A stretch of 8,877 nucleotides of DNA from Flavobacterium psychrophilum (lineage in GTDB: Bacteria; Bacteroidota; Bacteroidia; Flavobacteriales; Flavobacteriaceae), in contig CAMCBB010000071.1 in assembly GCA_945872875.1 (NCBI GenBank), forward strand, positions 1 to 8,877. The letters run 5' to 3'. Positions 5,403 through 8,877 of this stretch are shown piece after piece; position 1 is the first letter of the stretch, and the number at the start of each line of letters is the position of its first letter. The position numbers and the translations under genes were made by a program. Below the pieces are notes generated by a model. That model saw nothing but the letters and a program-made list of their open reading frames with translations, searched no databases and was not told the origin of the DNA.

Positions 5403-6565
5403 CTTAGTATTGGGCTACATCTATAACGATCTTCGTGGTATTCATTATAAAGAGCGTCTAGTTTTTCTACACACCAATTTATTCCGATTTCATCCGCCCA
5501 TGCTAATAAACCTTTCGGATAATTTACACCTTTGGTCATGGCGTTATCAATATCTTTTGCGGAAGCAATATTCAAAAACAAAGTATCAGCTGCTTCATTT
5601 ATTAGCATTACTATCACACGTTCAAAAATTGCTTTTGCCAATGCTTTATCTTCAGAAGGTTTTGGTAATTCTTTCGAATAATCATAAAAACCTCTTCCCG
5701 TTTTTCTTCCTAAAAACCCTGCTTCTAACAACCTTTTTTGAGTGAAAGAAGGTTTAAATTTTGGATCGTAATAAAAAGCATTAAAAACTGTTTCGGTTAC
5801 AATATAATTTACATCATGCCCGATGAAATCCATTAATTCAAATGGTCCCATTCGGAAACCGCCTTCCGTCTTTAAAGCCCAATCAATCGTAGCAAAATCG
5901 GCCATTCCTTCTTCATAAATTCGGATGCTTTCACTATAAAAAGATCGCGCAACTCGATTTACAATAAAACCGGGCGTATCTTTGGCAACAGCTACTACTT
6001 TTTTCCAATCGGAGATTATTTGCACCACTTTTTCTAACACTTCGTTGCTTGTTTGCACGGCAGGAATGACTTCCACCAATTGCATTAAAGGTGCCGGATT
6101 AAAAAAGTGAATTCCAATAACGCGATCAGGAGTTTTACATGACGCAGCAATGGAAGCTATTGAAAGTGACGAGGTGTTGGATGACAGAATGGTGTCTTTT
6201 GAGACCAGTTCTTCTAATTCGGAGAAAACTTTTCGCTTGACTTCCAAATTTTCAACTATGGCTTCAATAACCAAATCAGAATCTGCTAATTCCTTCATGG
6301 AACTTACATAAGAAATGTTGCCTTGGATGCGACTTTTTTCAGCTGAATCTATTTTTTCTTTTTCAACCAATTTAGATAAAGAAACTTCCAAAGCATTTTT
6401 ACTTTTGGATAAAACTTCTTGATTTAAATCGAATAATTTTACATTACAACCAGCAGTAGCAGCAACTTGCGCAATGCCACTTCCCATGGTTCCGGAACCG
6501 ATTACTGCAATGTTAATTAACGATTGCTGATTAACGATTTCTGATTTTTGAGTTTTTTCGTCCAT
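5345..6565 (-). CDS. paaH: 3-hydroxyacyl-CoA dehydrogenase (3-hydroxyadipyl-CoA dehydrogenase), with repeat-derived ends
   Basis: PaaH oxidises (S)-3-hydroxyadipyl-CoA to 3-oxoadipyl-CoA with NAD+. I chose the ATG at 6563-6565 (406 residues). A TTG four codons upstream (6575-6577) would also be in frame, but is weaker. The Rossmann motif is IAVIGSGTMGSG (19-30). Catalytic residues visible are S132/S133 in NTSSLSI, H153 and E165 in GIHFFNPAPLMQLVEVI, and N203 in PGFIVNRVAR. The first C-terminal 3HCDH domain follows, then a second shorter one around 308-388. The E. coli enzyme begins close to its Rossmann strand, whereas here about 18 residues precede it. Residues 5-18 are read from GATTNNN heptads (6513-6551). 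At the other end residues 390-406 (FKVSGLTFTTETLNLKP) are read from the GTTT/AAAC array. Both ends therefore look like captured intergenic repeat. Confidence 0.94.
   Translation of the reverse strand: MDEKTQKSEIVNQQSLINIAVIGSGTMGSGIAQVAATAGCNVKLFDLNQEVLSKSKNALEVSLSKLVEKEKIDSAEKSRIQGNISYVSSMKELADSDLVIEAIVENLEVKRKVFSELEELVSKDTILSSNTSSLSIASIAASCKTPDRVIGIHFFNPAPLMQLVEVIPAVQTSNEVLEKVVQIISDWKKVVAVAKDTPGFIVNRVARSFYSESIRIYEEGMADFATIDWALKTEGGFRMGPFELMDFIGHDVNYIVTETVFNAFYYDPKFKPSFTQKRLLEAGFLGRKTGRGFYDYSKELPKPSEDKALAKAIFERVIVMLINEAADTLFLNIASAKDIDNAMTKGVNYPKGLLAWADEIGINWCVEKLDALYNEYHEDRYRCSPILRRFKVSGLTFTTETLNLKP
6513..6551. repeat. GATT heptad array inside the paaH 5' coding region (left arm)
   Basis: Plus-strand GATT recurs at exactly 6522, 6529, 6536 and 6543, ending in GATTTTTGA at 6543-6551. 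It is translated in PaaH as residues 5-18. Its fixed bases and its inner end match, in inverted orientation, the array at 6947-6976 on the far side of the four-helix-bundle gene. The words GATTGCTGATT and GATTTTTGA recur in the other tracts. Confidence 0.85.
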
Positions 6566-6579
6566 CTTTATATTCAAAT

Positions 6580-6942
6580 CTATTTTTTTATAGAAGCCGT
6601 TTTTATACTAGCAACAAAAATTGAAATTAATTCATCATTCTCTTTTAATAATTTATTCAAAAGGTCAACATCAGAAATTAATTCAGCTCCTTTTTGAATT
6701 TTTAAATTAATAAAACTTTCTCTTAATTCTTTCAAACATATTTTCATTTTATGCAAAAAATCATTTGTAGATTCTCCGCTTCTAGCTTCACCATAATTTA
6801 ATGCCGAAGATGTTGCTGAACGAATTAATTGTTTAGCTAAATGTTCAGATGTAAATGATTTCTCAATTTTATTACACATTAAAATTATATCTACTGAAAA
6901 TTGAATTAATCTATCTTCTAAATTTATTGGTTTCATATACAT
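6580..6942 (-). CDS. Four-helix-bundle protein, 23S rRNA-intervening-sequence (IVP/S23) family
   Basis: This 120-residue all-helical protein looks like the IVP/TIGR02436 family. It has an early FSVDIILMCNKIEKSF helix, then HLAKQLIRSATSSALNYGEA (35-54), where the RSATS-x3-NYGEARSGES segment is the family signature. It continues with FLHKMKICLKELRESFINL and a last helix ending LISIFVASIKTA. Such proteins were first noted in rRNA intervening sequences, are common as stray genes in Bacteroidota, and share a fold with the Avd proteins of diversity-generating retroelements. Their function is unknown. No metabolic role in phenylacetate breakdown is expected, and the gene interrupts the paaG-paaH order. 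It is much more AT-rich than its neighbours, about 23% GC by hand count over 6601-6940. Opposing heptad arrays lie on both sides. The start could be the ATG at 6940-6942 or the one two codons later (6934-6936). Confidence 0.9.
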   Translation of the reverse strand: MYMKPINLEDRLIQFSVDIILMCNKIEKSFTSEHLAKQLIRSATSSALNYGEARSGESTNDFLHKMKICLKELRESFINLKIQKGAELISDVDLLNKLLKENDELISIFVASIKTASIKK

Positions 6943-6946
6943 TAAT

Positions 6947-6976
6947 TCAAAAATCGTTAATCTTCAATCGTTAATC
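6947..6976. repeat. AATC heptad array between paaG and the four-helix-bundle gene (right arm)
   Basis: Plus-strand AATC recurs at exactly 6952, 6959, 6966 and 6973. The 29 bases at 6947-6975 are identical to 4896-4924, and both copies begin with the inner signature TCAAAAATC. The last heptad overlaps the paaG stop codon (6975-6977). With 6513-6551 it forms a pair of opposing arms around the four-helix-bundle gene. Confidence 0.85.
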
Positions 6977-7760
6977 AAATCCCTTTAAATTCGGGTTTTC
7001 TTTTTTCAACAAAAGCGGTTACACCTTCGTTATAATCATAAGATGAGCTAGCCTCAATTTGCAAATCAGATTCTAGCTGTAATTGTTGTTCTAAATTATT
7101 ACTCATCGATTGGTTCAACAATCTTTTTGTCAATCCTATGGCTTTAGTTGGCATTTGAGCTAAATTTTCAGCCAGTGTTTTTACTTCATCCTCAAATATT
7201 GCTATTGGAAATATCTTATAAATCATTCCGATTGTTAGCGCTTCTGGAGCAGAAACTTTGTCGCCCAACATCATTAAGGCCGATGCTTTTTGAAAACCAA
7301 TTAATCTTGGTAAAAAGAAAGTTCCAGCACTATCAGGAACTAACCCAATTTTACTAAAAGCCTGAATAAAACTTGCTTGCTCGGTAGCCACTACAATATC
7401 GCAAGCCAAAGCAATATTGGCACCTGCGCCTGCAGCAACTCCGTTTACAGCCGCAATAATTGGCTTTTCAATAGTTCTTATTTTTTGAATAATTGGATTG
7501 TAATGTTCCTCCAATATTTTACGGAAACCAGGGTTTAACTCCGGATCTGTAACTTCTTTTAAATCTTGTCCGGCACAAAAAGCCTTACCGTTTCCGGTAA
7601 TTACAAGGGCGCGAACATTAGAATTTGCAGCACAATCGTCTAATGTGTTTTGCAATTGCAAAGCCATTTCACGATTAAAGCTATTAAAAACTTCAGGTCT
7701 GTTGAGTGAAATCCACGCAACATTATTTTCAATTTTAACTTCGATTAAATTACTGCTCAT
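6975..7760 (-). CDS. paaG: 1,2-epoxyphenylacetyl-CoA isomerase
   Basis: PaaG converts ring-1,2-epoxyphenylacetyl-CoA to the seven-membered oxepin-CoA and can also shift double bonds in downstream intermediates. The 261-residue protein is the usual crotonase length, and the PaaG subtype is clear from several blocks: LNRPEVFNSFNREM (19-32), FCAGQDLKEV (61-70), YNPIIQKIR and AAVNGVAAGAGANIALACDI (103-122). FIQAFSKIGLVPDSAGTFFLP follows. D143 in the VPDSAG segment aligns with the single catalytic aspartate of PaaG, and the glutamate pair of true hydratases is absent, as expected. The C-terminus YNEGVTAFVEKRKPEFKG is typical. It starts 6 bp after the paaD stop with an A/T-rich leader, so translation is probably coupled. 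Its stop codon lies within a heptad array but the protein itself has a normal end. Confidence 0.96.
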   Translation of the reverse strand: MSSNLIEVKIENNVAWISLNRPEVFNSFNREMALQLQNTLDDCAANSNVRALVITGNGKAFCAGQDLKEVTDPELNPGFRKILEEHYNPIIQKIRTIEKPIIAAVNGVAAGAGANIALACDIVVATEQASFIQAFSKIGLVPDSAGTFFLPRLIGFQKASALMMLGDKVSAPEALTIGMIYKIFPIAIFEDEVKTLAENLAQMPTKAIGLTKRLLNQSMSNNLEQQLQLESDLQIEASSSYDYNEGVTAFVEKRKPEFKGI

Positions 7761-7766
7761 ATCTAT

Positions 7767-8267
7767 TTATTTCAAACATTTAAAATAATCAAATGGCTCT
7801 AAACACTCTTCACATTGAAAAAATGCTTTACAAGCTGTAGAACCAAACTGACTTATTAATTTAGTATTTAAGGATCCGCATTGCGGACATTTAACTAATT
7901 TTTTATTTCCAAGAAGTGCTTCTTTATCAGCCTCAGCAGGTAATGGAGAAGCAATTCCGTATTTTTCTAGTGCCGCTCTACCTTTTGGAGTTATCCAATC
8001 GGTAGTCCAAGCAGGCGAAAGAATTAATTCTACTTTGGCTTCATAACCTTCCTGTCTAAATGCTGCTTTGATATCATCGCCAATAACATCCATAGCCGGG
8101 CATCCGCTATATGTAGGTGTAATTTCTACCTCAACTATTCCGTTTTTTAACTCGGCAGAACGAACCACTCCCATTTCCATAATTGACAAAACTGGAATTT
8201 CAGGATCGGATACCGTTTCCAGAATTTCAGATAGTTTTTGATCAATATTTGCGAGTTGTTCGGTCAT
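7767..8267 (-). CDS. paaD: PaaD, MIP18-family accessory protein of the phenylacetyl-CoA epoxidase
   Basis: This 166-residue protein has the two-part PaaD layout. Residues about 8-105 are a MIP18/DUF59 domain with DPEIPVLSIMEMGVVR (21-36) and the conserved cysteine motif TYSGCPAMD (52-60, C56). The C-terminal part is a zinc-ribbon-like module: CPQC (C127/C130), then C146, the pair C152/C155 in CEEC, and C164. MIP18-family proteins act in iron-sulfur cluster assembly. PaaD is required for an active epoxidase and is thought to help mature the Fe-S reductase subunit PaaE, though its exact role is inferred. It lies 13 bp after paaC and 6 bp before paaG, and these two tight gaps contain no heptad repeat. 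Confidence 0.96.
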   Translation of the reverse strand: MTEQLANIDQKLSEILETVSDPEIPVLSIMEMGVVRSAELKNGIVEVEITPTYSGCPAMDVIGDDIKAAFRQEGYEAKVELILSPAWTTDWITPKGRAALEKYGIASPLPAEADKEALLGNKKLVKCPQCGSLNTKLISQFGSTACKAFFQCEECLEPFDYFKCLK

Positions 8268-8280
8268 ATAGTATTATTGA

Positions 8281-8877
8281 TTACCAAGTCATATTTGGAT
8301 AGGTGCGTTGCATGTATTGCAATTCGGTTAAAATAAAACCCATGTGCTCACTATGAATTCCTTGCTTTCCTCCTTTTTGAAAATATTCTACAACAGGAGT
8401 TTGCAAGGTTGCTTCATCCAAAATACCGCTTACTTTTTTGTAATAATTCGATTTTAATAACGAAGTATCCACACCAATTCCTTCGGTAACCATTGCTTTG
8501 TCAGCATCAGTTTGGTGAAATAATTCATCAGTAAAAATCCATAAATCGTTTATAGCAGTTTGTATTCTGTTATGACTTTCTTCGGTTCCATCGCCTAATC
8601 TTTTAATCCAATCGGAAGAAAATCGGGTGTGATACAATACCTCTTTAATACTTTTTTTAGCAATGGCAGCAAGCATTTCGTCTTTGCTATTTTGCAATTC
8701 TTCTAATAGCGCTAAATGAAAAACATCAAACAAAAATTGTCTCGCAATAGAATAGCCAAAATCGGTGTTTGGTTGTTCTACTAAAAGGACATTTTTATAT
8801 TCTCTTTCCAATCTCAAAAACGCTACAGTATCTTCGGTAGCTTCACCACCTTGCATTTTAGCAACATACTGATAGTA
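8281..8877 (-). CDS. paaC: PaaC, structural subunit of ring-1,2-phenylacetyl-CoA epoxidase (5' end missing)
   Basis: PaaC is the ferritin-like, non-catalytic partner of the di-iron subunit PaaA in the PaaABCE monooxygenase. It helps bind phenylacetyl-CoA and holds the complex together. The frame is open from the stop (8281-8283) to the window edge. Residues YYQYVAK precede an internal methionine at 8854-8856, and match the family's region before the EDT-x-AF block, so that methionine is not the start. Recognisable blocks are EDTVAFLRLEREYKNVLLVE, FGYSIARQFLFDVFHLALLE, IKEVLYHTRFSSDWIKRLGD, INDLWIFTDELF and the C-terminal GGKQGIHSEHMGFILTELQ. About 198 residues are present of roughly 250, so some 50 N-terminal residues lie outside. 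paaA and paaB would be expected just upstream. Confidence 0.95.
   Translation of the reverse strand, partial: YYQYVAKMQGGEATEDTVAFLRLEREYKNVLLVEQPNTDFGYSIARQFLFDVFHLALLEELQNSKDEMLAAIAKKSIKEVLYHTRFSSDWIKRLGDGTEESHNRIQTAINDLWIFTDELFHQTDADKAMVTEGIGVDTSLLKSNYYKKVSGILDEATLQTPVVEYFQKGGKQGIHSEHMGFILTELQYMQRTYPNMTW

Noticed and set aside
1440..5745. Several plus-strand open frames of 62-111 codons, for example 5410-5745
   Set aside because: All lie opposite strongly conserved paa genes, show no recognisable motifs and have no leader of their own; they are antisense shadows.
6566..6577. TTG at 6575-6577 as the paaH start
   Set aside because: An ATG four codons downstream is more likely and nothing conserved lies between them; kept only as an alternative.
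6580..6942. Diversity-generating retroelement (Avd-like fold) or rRNA intervening sequence
   Set aside because: There is no reverse transcriptase, no template/variable repeat pair and no rRNA in the window; the gene only shares the fold family.
8281..8856. PaaC starting at the internal ATG 8854-8856
   Set aside because: The frame stays open to the window edge and the preceding residues match the family, so this is an internal methionine of a truncated gene.

Overview
The window is part of a phenylacetate (phenylacetyl-CoA) catabolic operon read entirely on the minus strand. It probably comes from a member of the Bacteroidota close to Flavobacteriaceae. The case for that rests on AT-rich DNA, A/T-rich leaders without Shine-Dalgarno sequences, a free-standing four-helix-bundle (IVP-type) gene, and the style of the proteins. 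The assignment is an inference from sequence character, not from a database match.

In transcription order (right to left) the genes are: paaC (5' end off the window), paaD, paaG, a small four-helix-bundle gene, paaH, paaI, a paaJ-type thiolase, a long paaZ with an extra C-terminal domain, a divergent crotonase-fold gene, and the start of paaY (cut by the left edge). Together they cover most of the pathway. PaaC is a structural subunit of the ring epoxidase and PaaD an accessory factor. PaaG turns the epoxide into oxepin-CoA. PaaZ opens the ring and oxidises the aldehyde. PaaJ performs the thiolysis steps, the crotonase-like protein may do the hydration step (PaaF role), and PaaH oxidises 3-hydroxyadipyl-CoA. 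PaaI and PaaY are probably rescue thioesterases that release CoA from dead-end intermediates. paaA, paaB, paaE, the CoA ligase paaK and any regulator are not in the window. No gap exceeds 121 bp, and I found no convincing promoter or terminator.

The unusual layer lies between the genes. From the 3' end of paaG to paaY, every gap of about 30 bp or more is built from degenerate repeats with an exact 7-bp period. The fixed bases are GATT (or AATC on the other arm), GTTT (AAAC), or AGG (CCT). Most tracts are bipartite, with a left arm of heptads in one orientation and a right arm in the other. Two of them share a 49-bp core (47/49 identical) either side of the thiolase gene. The arrays also run into coding sequence: both the N-terminal extension and the C-terminal tail of PaaH are read from heptad repeats. 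The AT-rich four-helix-bundle gene lies between two opposing heptad arms, which suggests it was inserted into, or is carried by, such an element. Together with the three-domain PaaZ, these are the observations most worth following up.
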